The notes below the pieces were generated by a model. That model ran no database searches. It saw only the letters and a list, made by a program, of their open reading frames with translations, and was not told the DNA's origin. The translations under genes and the position numbers were made by a program. From assembly GCA_963978545.1 (NCBI GenBank), contig OZ021722.1:39511365-39575364 (forward strand): 64,000 nucleotides of DNA, in the 5' to 3' direction. Source of the DNA: Linyphia triangularis (Eukaryota > Arthropoda > Arachnida > Araneae > Linyphiidae). Each line of letters opens with the position of its first letter. Positions within the stretch are counted from its first letter, which is position 1. Positions 34,988-48,251 of the stretch are shown piece by piece.

Positions 34988-35272
34988 ATGAGCTGTCAAC
35001 GGGTCCTGCGGTGGTTTAGGAGAAGACTGGCAAGCTGCTGTTGCAAGTATCTCAAAGGGGAAGAGTCGGACCACCAGAGCGAGGACATTGCCTACACGTC
35101 CTCATGCTCGATCTCCATTCCTGGAGGCTGGAGCGTGGATTCCGAATATTTTGAACCGTCACAACCCTTCTTCATACAAATGGATCCACGCTACAAAGTC
35201 ACTTCGTGGCTGGTCTACAATGACCTCTACTACTCCCGCTGCTACCTCACGGGACGCCGCCATTCAGTTTAA
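34988..35272 (+). CDS. small single-exon protein of unknown function (94 aa)
   Basis: Complete frame from ATG (context ATAATGA) to TAA, about half GC in a window that is otherwise far more AT-rich, with many G/C-ending codons: a strong coding signal. The N-terminus is basic (RWFRRRL) and followed by ASCCCKYLKGEE, a Cys triplet next to basic residues, suggesting a lipid-modified membrane-attached protein (inference). The middle is Ser-rich and acidic. The C-terminal half has many aromatic residues (WLVYNDLYYSRCY) and ends TGRRHSV. No signal peptide or membrane helix is evident. A candidate TATA/initiator lies upstream and AATAAA at 35700-35705. A second frame open across it (35088-35276) is a shadow. 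I do not recognise the family. Confidence 0.6.
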   Translation: MSCQRVLRWFRRRLASCCCKYLKGEESDHQSEDIAYTSSCSISIPGGWSVDSEYFEPSQPFFIQMDPRYKVTSWLVYNDLYYSRCYLTGRRHSV

Positions 35273-35699
35273 CTGATTTCTGAACATATGACATTACGTA
35301 AATCATTGACAATGACACTTGATTCTGTGACTCCCAACTGTGACTCCTGAATTATGACAACCGAATAATGACTCTTGCTTTGACCCCTGATTATGACATT
35401 TTATTTTTTGTGACTCCCAACGTACTTTATTGAATATTACTATTTCTACATGATAAAGTTAATTTGCCAGTGATGATGGCTTGCCATCGGAGGCCTGGGG
35501 TGCGAAGCAGATCCACCTTCCCGTGGTGCACCCTGTTTTTTACTAAGAGGTCTGCTGTGGATTTTTCCCTAAAGGAATCCATTGAGTACTGAATTTATTA
35601 ATTCTATTGAACGGGGTTTATGAGCATATCATTTTCAAACTTCCGGAAATCCACGTTTTCCTCTCCGCGCTTAACTTTTGGGGGCGAGTGATCCAATAT

Positions 35700-35705
35700 A
35701 ATAAA
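35700..35705 (+). terminator. candidate poly(A) signal
   Basis: AATAAA 430 bases after the stop codon of the 94-aa gene. Confidence 0.3.
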
Positions 35706-36285
35706 ATCAACAACTTCCGAATGTTTTAGCATATTGGTGGATTAAAAAATAGCTGTTTCGGACACTGAACAATTTTCACTTGAGCTTCACAGAAAAAATA
35801 TACGGGAAAATTATTATAAGGGAAGATTTTTTTAAAATGTGTTCCTGTTGAAAATCTTAGTTTAGCAGCTCTTGTAGATATTTTGCATAGGGAGTTTTCT
35901 GAAATAGGAACCAGTATGGAATTTTTGAGAGGCCGAGGGTATGGCAATGCAGAAGCTATAAGTGCATGATTCAGAGTGAGCTGCAATCATTCATAAAACC
36001 TTCCCAGAAGTGATTTATGTCCACTGATTTAGTCACGCACTGGACCATTGTCATTAATGCTCAGTTACAGATGCTTTCAAATGTTTGGATACGTTACCTT
36101 TTTTTTTTTCGACTTTAAACATGGTACAATATTAATTTTTAAAGAAAATAATGGTACTGGTAGAACACAACTTCTCATCTTTGGGAAACATATTGGGTTG
36201 AGTTAAAATTTTAATGATTCAGAGTCATCCTCTACAACATTTATGTTAGTGTCAGCATTGAACAACAGTCAATTTATTACATTGT

Positions 36286-36348
36286 GAATATATAGTACGC
36301 ATAGTAGAATATATAGTACGCATAGTAGAATATATAGTACGCATAGTT
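36286..36348 (+). repeat. 21-bp tandem repeat, three copies
   Basis: Three head-to-tail copies of a unit containing ATATATAGTACGCATAGT; the last differs only at its final base. Confidence 0.9.
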
Positions 36349-36866
36349 TATAATTAAGCACGTGTTTTATGAAATGGAAGCAGTTAGATTAGGCTTCGGT
36401 TTAAAATCATTTTGAATAATTGGAAAAAAAGTTTTAAAAAATGAAAGAGAATGCGGATATTTTCTTCAATGGACCATATAGTTGCTGTAAATCTTGTGGT
36501 AACAGTCCAGATACCTCGTCTCTGTGCTAAGCAAATTGTGCGAGCTAACTACAATTCTGATGACTCAGATAAATATTAGAGTTTTGATCTAGAAATTCAA
36601 GAAATGAATGATAGATTTTTAAACTACAAAAGAGTTTTAGAAACACATTCTTTTTTACTACCCCAAAGATGTGTAAAATTGACCGACATTCATACAGAAC
36701 GATATTGCAAGATTTTATCTGAATAATGGCCTAATGACGCACTATTGATTTTCGCCAAGTTCATTGGAGAAGTTTTTATGTGCAAAAGGAATTGATTAAA
36801 AAGATGCGAAGCCTTTTCACTTTTTAACTACTTAAAATGAATGTGAAAAAAGCATTTTTCATATAG

Positions 36867-36920
36867 CAGGCAAGTTAATTTAATTAGTGGCGAAAACCAC
36901 TAATTTAATAAACTTGCCTG
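36867..36920. repeat. 54-bp hairpin
   Basis: CAGGCAAGTT...TTAGTGG and its inverse CCACTAA...AACTTGCCTG with a 6-base loop (CGAAAA); one or two mismatches. Could be a miniature inverted-repeat element or a small-RNA precursor. Confidence 0.6.
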
Positions 36921-37109
36921 GTATTTTAATAAACTTTTTTATCGAAACCTGAGTTTACGATAAAAAGTGGAGTAAATTCCTTGGCCGTCATTACAAAATG
37001 CCGCCAAGGTAAAAATTTGGAAATAGGCACATGCGTAGCATTTTATTTATAGTAGTACAAATGTCAACAGGAATAGAAAAAAAGTAAGCTACTCTAATCT
37101 CAATTAACT

Positions 37110-37910
37110 AATCTTAAAGAGTCGAAAAAGGGTTAAACGTTCCAAAAGTTGAATATCCCAAAGTCCCACTTAAAATGTAGTCACAACTCTGAAATGTGTA
37201 ATTTAATGTCAACAAGGGAAAACAAAGAGGAGTAAACTTTTTCGATCTCGAATGACAAACTTTTAGGGCTTAAAAAGGTTAAACGCCTCAACCAAGAAAT
37301 ATTCAAATATTCTTCCAATGAAGCCATAACTCTGAAGTTTGGTACAAATGTCAACTAGGTCAGGGGTCGAATGGGTCCAAACATCCCAAATGTGGAATAT
37401 CCCAATGTCCTATTTCCCAGTGAGCCAAAAATGAGTAAACATGTTTTCAAATACATTGTAAACCAAGCTATTACAATTTCAACCAAACTATTTTGGCTTT
37501 GCCCGCGTGGGCTCGGATCTCATCTTCGTCGCCAATGATATGTACTTGGTATGGGAACATTATTTGTACAGAAATTGACGATAGACACAGACGTGCTGCA
37601 AGTTACATGTTTATTGAGAATCTTTAATTAAAGTTGTAGTTCTTGCCAGGTGGCCTTAGTAAATATTTTAAATTATTAATGCCAGATACATAACATTATT
37701 ATTAAACAGACATATCAAACACTATTAAAGGGCTAAAACTTTCTAAACGTAGAATATACTAATGTTCGAATTCCCATATTTACTTAACTCTGAAAAAGAA
37801 AGCTTTTCTGATTTCGGTTAACCAATTGTAAGTAGTGGAAAAGGGGTCAAACGCTCCAAATGTGAAATATCCCGATTTCCTACTTCCACGTTTATTCAAA
37901 TCGCTGAAGA
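37110..37910 (+). repeat. degenerate repeat array
   Basis: A motif like AAAGGGGTCAAACGCTCCAA, then a GAATATCCCAATGTCC-like block and ACTCTGAA, recurs near 37118, 37265, 37370, 37725 and 37845. Copies are strongly diverged. No ORF. Confidence 0.45.
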
Positions 37911-40900
37911 TATAGCTCGTTTTCCCAAATCTGTACAAATACCAATCAATGGCTCTTAATTGTATACCCCAGACGTAAACTATCGCATATGCATTGTTAA
38001 ACTAATTGCTTTTACAATAGTTTAGTTCTGAAGTACCGAATCGTTAGGTCCCGGTTTTTGCATGAAAAAAAAATTACAATTGTGATTCCATTTAACTGCC
38101 CTTAATTAGTTACTAATAAATAAAGTGTTCTAAATATAAAAGGTCCATAAACATGTATAACATTCAAATGTATAGAAGCATTACATACCATGACTTTGTT
38201 TTATCACTAAAAAGTCAAGCAAAAGAGATGAATATCACTGATCTCTAATTACAACTTCTGGATGCTTGGTAATTGACTTGAAGCCTAAGACTTAACAATC
38301 ACCATATATTAACAACTTCCCCCCATAATAGATGGAATCTGTTTGTAACCATGAGCAACCTATTGGATAGCATTATGGGAGGAATTATTCAATTGGCTTC
38401 ATCTGTTTGTAGAGCAGTAATTACAGATCAGTAATGAATATCTTTTGATTGATAAAATGCACATGGGTAAAATTTGGTAGAGAAGCACGAATTTTCGTCT
38501 ACTTTTCTTATAAATTCGATGAAAACTTTACCACGTTAATTGAAATCAATTAAAAATCAGCTACTGGATGTATTTTATGGCTCAATCAATGCCAAATCAC
38601 AACAACTATTCGTTTATTGGTGAAATTTTTTTGTCTTGAACTCAAACAGTCTTCTTGAGGAACCAGTTTGAACTCTTTTATCTCGACTAGAAGGCACTTC
38701 CTCATTTAAAACTTTTTGTATCATTCTCTTCCGTATAATGTTTTTAGCAAACATTTCCCAACAATGAAACCATGAATAAGATTTTTTTTTTTTTTTTTAA
38801 TTTAATTCACTGAATGTTGAACATCAATTATACAGTATCAATGGAGTGAATGAAGGTATTTCAGAAGGGAGTATCTGAAATATTTCACATTGCTTGTTTA
38901 TTGTGTAAATTAAAATACTTTTCGAGTAAAAAAGTTTAGAAAAACTGAGGATATATTTCCTATAAAATAAATGCCGAAAATTTATTTATTATTGTTTTCT
39001 TCAATATAATAGAGATTAAAAAAAAAAAAAAAAAAAAAAATGCTCTTTGTATCGTTTCCAAAAATGTTTAATATTCGAGCTACCAAGACCACTCTAGAAT
39101 TTACAAAAAGATATCATGAGAAATGATAGCTCATCAATCCTTTGAAATTTTCATTGGACCATATGATCTGAAAAAAAAATCGTGTATGAAATCTCAGGAA
39201 CCCTCTGCACGCATCAAATTCACTAATATTTTCAATTCTAACTTATTTCTTTCCTTAATCTTACAAAAAGATTTGGCATTAGATTTTTATTTTTTAGAAA
39301 TTAAAATCATTCCTCCCAATAGCATTGCAATAACATTTAAATTTTACTATAAGCTACCCAAAGCGATAAAAGTTACTAGGACTTCTAATTAACATCATTA
39401 CGACATTTAATGCCTATTACAGAAATTATGCCTACTAGGATTTTACAACCATTAGAATTTTCATACAAATCTACATACCACACTGAGCTACAATACTGAA
39501 CTGGAGTAACGACTCCCTATCACTTAACAAGCGACCAAACGAGCTTCCGCGGAATCCTACAAAAGCTCATTTCAGACAGCCAAATAGGCAAAACATGTCT
39601 TTACTCCCTGTTGCCCAGCGAGTTATAGTAAAACATTCGGCGGTTTTCCGCTTTTCAAGCTATGCAACTAAATTTATTATTAATTTTTAAAAATTATTTT
39701 AGAATGATAATTTTTTGTTAAGCATTTAATTGCAGAAACAGATGGGGAAAATTGATAGAGGATGGATCGGAACTTCAATTTCATATCTTTAAGTTTAAGC
39801 ACATTAGTACGAGCTTTAGTTTTTTTTTATGTATATACAATTTGGATATTAAAACTAACTTGTAATAAGGGAATAATTTTTTTTTTTTGTGAATTGATGA
39901 AATAATCATTCATTGTTTCAAATCGATTTATTGTTCAAATACTTTTAATGACTGGTTAAATACATGAATGCTTCTTTTATGCATTCGTTTACTACTTTTT
40001 TTCGGTAAATCGAATCCTAAGATAATTATAATTAGGAAACCGTATTCTGCTTTTTAGATATGAATATTTTCACCAAAAATCTGTTTCGCAAAAGCATATG
40101 CTGTAATATTGGAACCGAAAATCAATCGCCGAAACACCATGTGCTTAAACTTTACATATGATTAGCTTTTATGTTTAACTATTTTGAATTTCACTTGTAT
40201 ATATAATTGAGCAACCACACCGGAATGTACTGAGTGTATAAAACTATGATTCTACGAGCCAAGCTCGTGATGTTGGAAAAAACTGCCAAACTACTATAAA
40301 TATCAATTGTAAATTAAGAATTATAATAAATTAATTTCTATTAACTGAAAAAATTTTTTATCATGGAATTGAAAACGAAGTGCGTTGTGAAGACCTTCAC
40401 AAGTCACAGATGACGAAGCATATAATAGATCGCTATCTTAGATTACGTTTAAAACATTATGATAAAAAAAAATTAACTTTAAAGGTTATACATAAAAATA
40501 GTCTAACTAAAAGACAGCAGTTGACCTATTCTCTCTGATATAGTTGCTTTTCAATTAGACCACATGAAATGTAAATATTTCAGATATGACACATTGTAGG
40601 AATAATCAGGATTTCGAAGAAATGCTTGTGTGAAGTTCTGAACTTTTAGTTTCATTTAATTATTGTGAGAATTAAATATACACAATTTCAAAAATATTTC
40701 TTCCAAACTAGCTATTTTCAAACTTCTCTACCTAAAAGAATTATAAAAACACTAAGATTGAATTGTAATTGCTATCCGTTTTAGAGTTTAAAATATTTTG
40801 TACAATTAGTGGGATAACGTTTAATGTCTTAACAGCATACATACTACAGTAGTAATACAATAACGTTTTTCTCATTATTTCAAGATACTTTTATATATAA

Positions 40901-41649
40901 TATACTTAATAACATTATCTAAATAGGTACTTAGGAAGGCATATCAGTGACTTTACTCTTAATTTACAATGCTACACATTTCTTATTAAAAATTATTCAT
41001 TTCAATTAAAAGAACTAAATATAAACGTTTGAGCTTGAAATGTCATAAATATTGAAAAATACTTCAACTCTGGTTCCCCGTCACGGTGATTAAGATAAGA
41101 CGCGAAGAAAAATTGCCTTGCTCTTGCCTTTTGCCTATTTGCGCACTCACACTTCGGAATAGGGTGTAATGCGGTCGGCTCGCGGAGTCCGCACTCCAGT
41201 CTTAGTTCTTTAGCTCAGTGACATACCATGATAAAAAGAGATCACAACAGCGGATAAGCATCATTAAATGACCATTTTTTAATTTTTTTTTTTTATTTTT
41301 TTTTTTATCAAACTCCACAATACAACAAATCGAGATCGTGTTAGCTTGAATATTTCATAAAATACATCCATTATCACTCGAATTTTCATAGATACTTCAT
41401 AATTCGACAAAAAGAGGCGAGTCACCTTGAAAAAATGTATTCCCAAATTTTTATTTTCTTAAAAAACTCCACTATCTTACAAATAGAGATCAAGAGCACA
41501 GAAATTTAATCCACTGCTATTTCACATTTTTTCTACAATCCGACAAAAGAAAACTATGACAGCTGATGGACACACTGCAAGACATTAATTTTCTCATTTT
41601 TGAAAATCCTTACACAACTCCCACACTCTTACAAAAAATAAAGGACAAG
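37911..41649. other. long gene-poor AT-rich stretch
   Basis: No supported gene. 41060-41215 is GC-richer and may be upstream control sequence of the candidate promoter at 41.65 kb. Confidence 0.45.
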
Positions 41650-42217
41650 ACCGATGAACATCCGTTCAGGGAGAAAGGGTGAATCCCAAGTCGAGCCCCT
41701 GGATCATCCAGGGAGGAATAAAGAGTCCTCCTCCCGTCCCCAACACCTGTCGGGGTCATCACGCAAAGGGGGGGGGGGGGATAAAAAGACGTCTAACACA
41801 CGTCAAAAAGATCGGAAAGTCGAAAATTATGAGGAAGGAGGGAAGGGGAGTGCTTCGTCAACAGAATGTGGAGCTTGCCGCGACGGCCAATGAGAGGCGC
41901 GATTGCTGCTCCGTAACGGTCCTTGTCGTCTGCCATTATCGATCGTCTGCGCTCTCCGAGTCAACCCAGCAGCAGACGATAAACAGGCTGCCATTCGGAT
42001 AGCACGGGTTCGGACAGCGTTTTTTTTAGATGCATTCACTGAGGGGGTTTACGCCGGCCTCAATGAGCAATGAAGGTGTTTACTCTTTTTGAACGAATGG
42101 TGTAGTTTGTTTATGTTCTGTTCCTAACGGCCAGTTTGGTAGTTGAGGAAGAGCATATCCACATGAGAAAAGGTTAAGAGAAAAGAACAGAGAAATCTGG
42201 AAAAATCGAATGTGAGG
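41650..42217 (+). promoter_or_regulatory. GC/CpG-rich promoter and first-exon candidate
   Basis: The most CpG-rich stretch of the window (CGCGACGG, CGTCTGCGCTCTCCGAG, GGCGCG), with an inverted-CCAAT-like CGGCCAATGAGAGGCG at about 41884. It ends in a strong splice donor GAGG then GTGAGT (42218-42223). Three overlapping frames are open only because GC-rich DNA lacks stops, so a non-coding first exon followed by a long intron is more likely. No second exon is identified. Confidence 0.4.
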
Positions 42218-42223
42218 GTGAGT

Positions 42224-43470
42224 GCTTAGTTTTGTTTTCAATAGAGGGGGGCGTGAAAGGTGTCGAGTGGGGATAGGGGTAAGGTTTACCTGTTTAATTT
42301 ATTAAAGTAATATAATGGCGCGTTTTCTGATTTTATATATATGTGGGACAGTATTTACTCTATTTTGAATTAAGTATGAACAAACAACATCAATATGGAA
42401 TAGTTTGAATTGGAATACTTTTAGAATCTAAGTATTTGTATAACACTTTTAGAATTTAAAATATCCGGGGAAAATTCGGTTAAATATGAAATAACCATTT
42501 ATTAGAAAACCAATGACAATATTTGAATGTGATGCCTTATTTAAAGCTTGTAATCTACAAGAAAGTATAGTGTTTACTCTATTTTTATACGAAGTATGAA
42601 AAAAAGGTTCAATATGGCCTGGTTTGTATTGAAATACTTAAAATGTCTGTTATGTCACTATTATCAACTTAAATGTAACGTATTGCATTTTCTTAGTGCT
42701 CTTTATGCAAGCAAGTAATTTAAAGAAAAAAAATTATGTTTATTAAATTAGTGAATCGTACACTTCCGGATAATGGTCTTGTTTAATGTTTACCAGTTAT
42801 TAAACACGATGAAGATTTTTTAATTGCTTTTTATTATGAATTTTTTATTAAGTCAATTCATTTATTCAATTCGACGAAATATTTATTCTGATTCTTAAAA
42901 TCTTTTTCCAGTAGATAGGGTAATAATAAACTTAATCATAATATACTTTATCTTACTCAACTAGATAAATGCTGGGCATTCAGTTATGAAGAAATAATTG
43001 GTTTAAATAAGCTATTAAGTATGTAGTTTTAGCTATTAACTATATATTAACTTTGTAGTTTCGTAAACAATACATAGGAGGCATAGTTCTCTAAGTATGC
43101 GAATTTTCAAAGTGCACAAAAAGATGTGTAATGTATGCATTTCACTTTTCTTGTACTTTTGCAGATGTGCAAATATACAATCCAAATTTTTAAACTGAAG
43201 AGTTGTTCTTACGACGCTTTAAAGTATTGCACGATATTATTAATAAGTACGAAGTTACACTCACTTAATAATTCATAATAAAGAGAAGACATATGTTTAG
43301 TTTGCACACGTTCCGGCTGTCTATTTCAGCCACTATGAAGAGCTTATCATAACCAATTACGCTTCGTAATTTTGAGCTACTCTAAGATAAACTCTCACCA
43401 ATCCTACTACACCAACGAGAGGACATTGAGGCCACGACCTATTTAATGTGCACCAGGACACATTATCATA
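42224..43470. other. AT-rich, no gene seen
   Basis: May be intron of the transcript proposed at 41.65 kb; nothing else can be supported. Confidence 0.4.
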
Positions 43471-43478
43471 CACACCAG

Positions 43479-46253
43479 CAGTGGCGGCTGGTGCAGGGGG
43501 CCAGGGGGGGGGGGGGCCCGGGCCCCCTCACTTTTTTGGTCGGTTCCCCCCACAATTTATTTTTTTTACAAATGATTTTTTTTTTTTTTAATTTTTTATT
43601 AGTTACTAGTTAATATACTGATTTATCTGAAGTTTTAATCTTGAAACTGACCACTTTCATTCAACTAATAAATTTCCTTATGGATGAATATTTAAGTCGC
43701 CTGATTGAGCTTCTTTTCCTTTGCCAGTAGAAGAAAAGGGCTGGAAAAAAGATGAAGGGGCGGGGGTGAGAGACTGACTTTCGCCACCTGCAATATCCTG
43801 CTAGTCTATACCCCTTGTGTGGTTCTCAAATTACAAAATTCCTGAGTTTCGTGTTTTGGCACTGTCTTCTGATCTATAGGATAAGGAGATCCCCGGCCGA
43901 AATAAAAGTTAATCTCATTAGATCAGAGACCCAATATGAATGTTAAGCATCGATATTTTTTATTTTATTACTAGGCTCATAAAGTTTAATGATGTAAGTC
44001 ATACTATAATTCGCTGCTGAAGGAATGAATTTGAAATGCCCAACTAAGATATTTTTTATGCTCATCTGTGACCGTTTGAAAAAATAAGTTGAATGAAAGT
44101 AACTAACTTATTTCGCACAAAAACTAGGATGGTCTCTTCTTGATTGTCGGCAGTGGCGGCTGGTGCAGGGGGCCAAGGGGGGGGCCTGGGCCCACTCACT
44201 TTTTTGGTCCCTGGCCCCACTTACAAATAAGCTTGTTAATATTGTTTTGTTGTGGGATTTTTTTAATATTTAAAAAAAAAGAGCTTAAAACTTATTTATT
44301 CTGTCATTAGACATTAACTATTGTGAAGGGAGCAGGGAGCTCTTGCAACAAACTCGAAAAAATTTTAATCAATCACAATCATTACTGCAAAAAAGTGACC
44401 CTTCTATTAAAGATGCTAGTTTTCCTGGGGACAAAATTTCCCCTTCTTCGGACGACCTTGAATTTGAAACCGATAGGGCATATTAGGTTGCGACTTTCAC
44501 GTGACATCCTGTTTTGCCAAAGCATAAATACAAAATTTCTAAAACATCCCTGATCGCTCTGCTCTGGGGTGGACTTCTCTGTAAAGGAATGGCCATTTTT
44601 TGTAGAGAAGGCGATTGCACGTTGGTCCTCTAGTATGGCGGTGCGAAAAAAGTGGCTACAATAAATATCCATTGCATTCATTTTCGCTCTTTGTTTTTCA
44701 AAATGTAAGAGTAAGATTTTCTCTGCAAATTGTTTTTATTTTGATATTTACTTTTTTCCCGAAAAATGTTTGAGTATTTAAATGTCGTCCATATGATCGG
44801 AAGAAGTGATTTGTCTCACATTAATATTTGATATCCTATTAAATTATTAACGTAACTTACAATCCGATGCCATCAACGGAAGAATTTCTATACAGAGAAT
44901 AAAAAATGTTCTTCTCTAAATAAGGGGCTCCACTAGAACTAAGCCATCGCATAATGCTGTGTTAAAGTTAAAAGATAACCGTTGCAGTTACAGAATTTTA
45001 ACCCCCCACCCCCTTCCCTCTCTCCCAAATAATATGTAAAATGTAGATAAAGCAAACCTAGTTACTGTTACCAGAAAAAAAATTCATGAGCATTTAGTAA
45101 AGAATCTGAGTCATGAACCTACACCCTTTAAAAATCAAAATCATACAAGCAATTTGAAATTGTCAAATAAAATTTGTGCATTCTTAAAATTGTAGAAACG
45201 GTATTTATTCTTAACTCAGGTAGGATCCAATTCTCAAAATAAATTCTAAATTAAATATAATATTAAAATTTAAAGCGAGTTCTATGTTTGCTCAACTTCT
45301 TTTCAAAATATCAAGAATCATGGTAAAACACCTATTTTTAACTATGTCAAAACTCATTGACCAGAGGCAATATATTCAATTCACATGTGAAACGTCGTAA
45401 CGAGCCCGTCGGATGTTTTGCAGGTTGGTTTCAATGTAAGTAGACATCTCAAATTTGAGATGCATATGCAATGCATTTTTCAAGTAATTATTCATCCTCA
45501 AATCAAGTAATTATTCATTTTTTCATGAATTTAAATTAAAACTGTTGAACTGGTCAATATAACAATACCTTTGACTTTTTTATCTTACAGTGAGTCCCGA
45601 TAATATCGTACTTATGGCTGTTCCTAATCACTGACCACTGGTCATTGAAATAGCGTCCAGCTCTTGGTAGGCTTCCCGGAAGACCAAGAAGATGCTTAAA
45701 ATAATCTCCATAAATAAAAAATTTAAACCCTCAAACGCATAGACAGTGGGAAGGGGGTGCAGATCGCATACAAAAGGGTGCAAAGCGGCTAAAACCTCAA
45801 ACCAGGAATTTCAACCGGGAATGAGTATCGGATTTCTTACGGAACAATTTATAAATGGATATGCCGTAATTTTACGTTCAATTGAATAATTTGAAGCCTG
45901 TACTTTACTTTTTTGCCTAAGAATTCTTCGCTTCATTTTTAATTTTCAAAAGCAAAAGGTGCAAGTGCATTCATTTTACCCTTCCTGACGTCGTCCATTC
46001 TCAAACGAAACGTCGCGTCGTTTTTGTAATAATAATTTCTTTTATTGAAATATTTATTTTATCAGATATCAGTATGCTTAGATAATTTAAGTGTTTAATA
46101 ATCTTGTAGTTTTGTTTTCCCATATACATTTAAGTAACATTTACAAAATTACATGAAATTCACGTGTGTTGATATTTGCATGTCCCCCCCCCCCCATGGC
46201 ATGCAATTATTAATTTGGGCCCCCTCACTTTTAATACCCACGGGCCGCCACTG
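43479..46253. mobile_element. hAT element, non-autonomous or decayed
   Basis: Left end CAGTGGCGGCTGG and right end (inward) CAGTGGCGGCCCG are flanked by the 8-bp duplication CACACCAG (43471-43478 and 46254-46261), the length typical of hAT. No transposase frame remains inside. A second left end (CAGTGGCGGCTGGTGCAGG) starts at 44151. Confidence 0.85.
44151..44230 (+). repeat. second hAT left end inside the element
   Basis: Repeats the first ~75 bases of 43479 onward (GGCTGGTGCAGGGGGCCA, TCACTTTTTTGGTC) and then diverges. No second right end was found. Confidence 0.7.
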
Positions 46254-46261
46254 CACACCAG

Positions 46262-47506
46262 CATTCTGCGAAGACAGGATCGACTCATGAACTCGGTGAC
46301 TTTAACTTCCGGGATGCTGGAGCCCAAAAGATATGTTGGAGTTTTGGCAAGGCAAAAAAAAAAAAAAAATCTGAAAAGTGTATAAATTTTTTTAGAGTGC
46401 AAATAAATAAAAGAAATGCGCTAAAAATGAATTTGTTTTCTCAAAAGAAATTGAAAAGGTTTTAAAATAGAAATGACTTTTTTAAAAAGTTCTTTAGAAC
46501 AAGAGAAACAATGTATAAAGTTAGAATACGAATTTGCCTTAAATTCAACATTTATACTACTCAATAAATCTATAATAACCCCAAAGCTTTAATCGAAAAG
46601 TCAATATTTAAAATTTTTCCTATAAGTTTTGGTTGTTCTATGACCAAAATGACCTACTTACAAGGATAGTCATTTTCTAAGACGATTAAGTTCGAAAAAA
46701 AAAGAATGTCTCTTTCAAACCAATTAATTGCTTTTCGAGATAATTACGTTTTCCGTCTTTCCCTAATGGATTTACCATATGTTGCAGAAAACCGAGAAAA
46801 ACAAGTTCAAAGCCTTATATTACACACTGCTGAGAGAATGTTAGAAAAGAAAAATCGACTTTGAGATAATAACTTGATTTTCATTCACCAAATTTACATA
46901 TTTTTGTAGGTAAATTTAACAAATGGCCAAACAAATTTATCTTCTTGAATGACTCGAAAGCCAGGTCTTCGTTTCATCTTGACCAGCCACGGGCAATAGT
47001 TCTCCAAATTTTTGACTTCGCAAGTGATGAAGTCTTTGTCAACACATCTAACCATCCAAGTTTGGGTCTTTCTCTAACTATAAATGTAATTGAAATGTCA
47101 AAAATAATTTATTATTGTATGTTGCACTGGGCATACGAATATCATACGTAGGCCATTTCATATTTCGTATTTTTACATATTTAATAATATCCGGTTCTTT
47201 GTAAAGATGGTTAAGTTCACAGTTGTACTTTCTTAGCTACACTCCGTTTGCCAGTATGCCACCAAAAATACTTCTCAAAGATTTGCAATGCATTTTCAAT
47301 TCTCGAAGTCATAGTTCAAGGCACAAGTCTTATTAGAACTTTATAAAAAAAATCTATATACTTGTAAAATAATTATAGTTCGTTTATTGGCCTAACTGGA
47401 AAGTCCCTTTTAATAAACTTCAAAAGATTACAATATTCATTCCAAACCTTTTACCCAATCCAAATCAAATTGATTAAAAAAATCAATGACAATAAATGTA
47501 ATCAAT
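46262..47506. other. no supported gene
   Basis: AT-rich; one open frame at 46945-47151 lacks any motif. Confidence 0.45.
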
Positions 47507-47775
47507 GACAATAAAGAAAAATTACTTAGCTAAGCAAAAAATTGTATGGAAATGTTTTTTTTACAATTTTAGAGTGGTCTAAGAATCTAAAATATTGCAA
47601 ATATCTAAAACATCCAAAAAATGCTCGATTAAATATAAAATTTGACAATAAAGAAAAATCAGTTAGCCAAGCAAAAAATTTTATGGAAATGTTTTTGCAA
47701 TTTTAGAGTGGTCTAAGAATCTAAAATATTGCAAATATCTAAAACATCCAAAAAATGCTCGGTTAAATATGAAAT
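47507..47775 (+). repeat. tandem duplication, 137-bp unit x2
   Basis: GACAATAAAGAAAAAT starts at 47507 and 47644, and both copies run through GAGTGGTCTAAGAATCTAA to AAAATGCTCG. Close similarity implies a fairly recent duplication. Confidence 0.85.
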
Positions 47776-48188
47776 ATGACTACAACCCAAATTCAAAATA
47801 ATAGAATAACAGAACTTTCTAAACAAAACTGGGCAATGCGTAGTGTAAAATGAACATATGCAAATTAAAAGTGACGTAAGTTATTCAAGATTTGGCAAAA
47901 TTATTTTAAACAACTATACATATATTATTTTAACAATTTAACGGTCGCTCACATTTAAAAATTATGTTGATCTTTTATACGAGTCAAAAATTGGAATAAT
48001 CAATTCATTCAGTATGAATTTGAAAAGCCGACAAGATATTTCTCTACTTATTGACTGATAGGTTGCGACAAGTTTATAGCTTGGCACTCGGAAAAATCTT
48101 ACGTTAGTCTTTTGCTGAAAATGGGTCCTCAACGTGATATTTCTGAAACAACGAAATCGTATATTTTATTATTGTTTTAAAATTGTAA

Positions 48189-48251
48189 AAGAAAAAAGAA
48201 AAAAAAAGAAGAAAAAAAAAAAAAAAAAAAGGGGGAAAAAAAAAAAAAAGA
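48189..48251 (+). repeat. purine tract (A/G)
   Basis: A runs with AAGAAG and GGGGG clusters, like the tract at 9829-9893. It breaks the left half of the palindromic element. Confidence 0.85.

Noticed and set aside
41654..42039. Three overlapping frames in the GC-rich block
   Set aside because: GC-rich DNA lacks stop codons; none shows a domain or a clear start, and a non-coding first exon is more likely.
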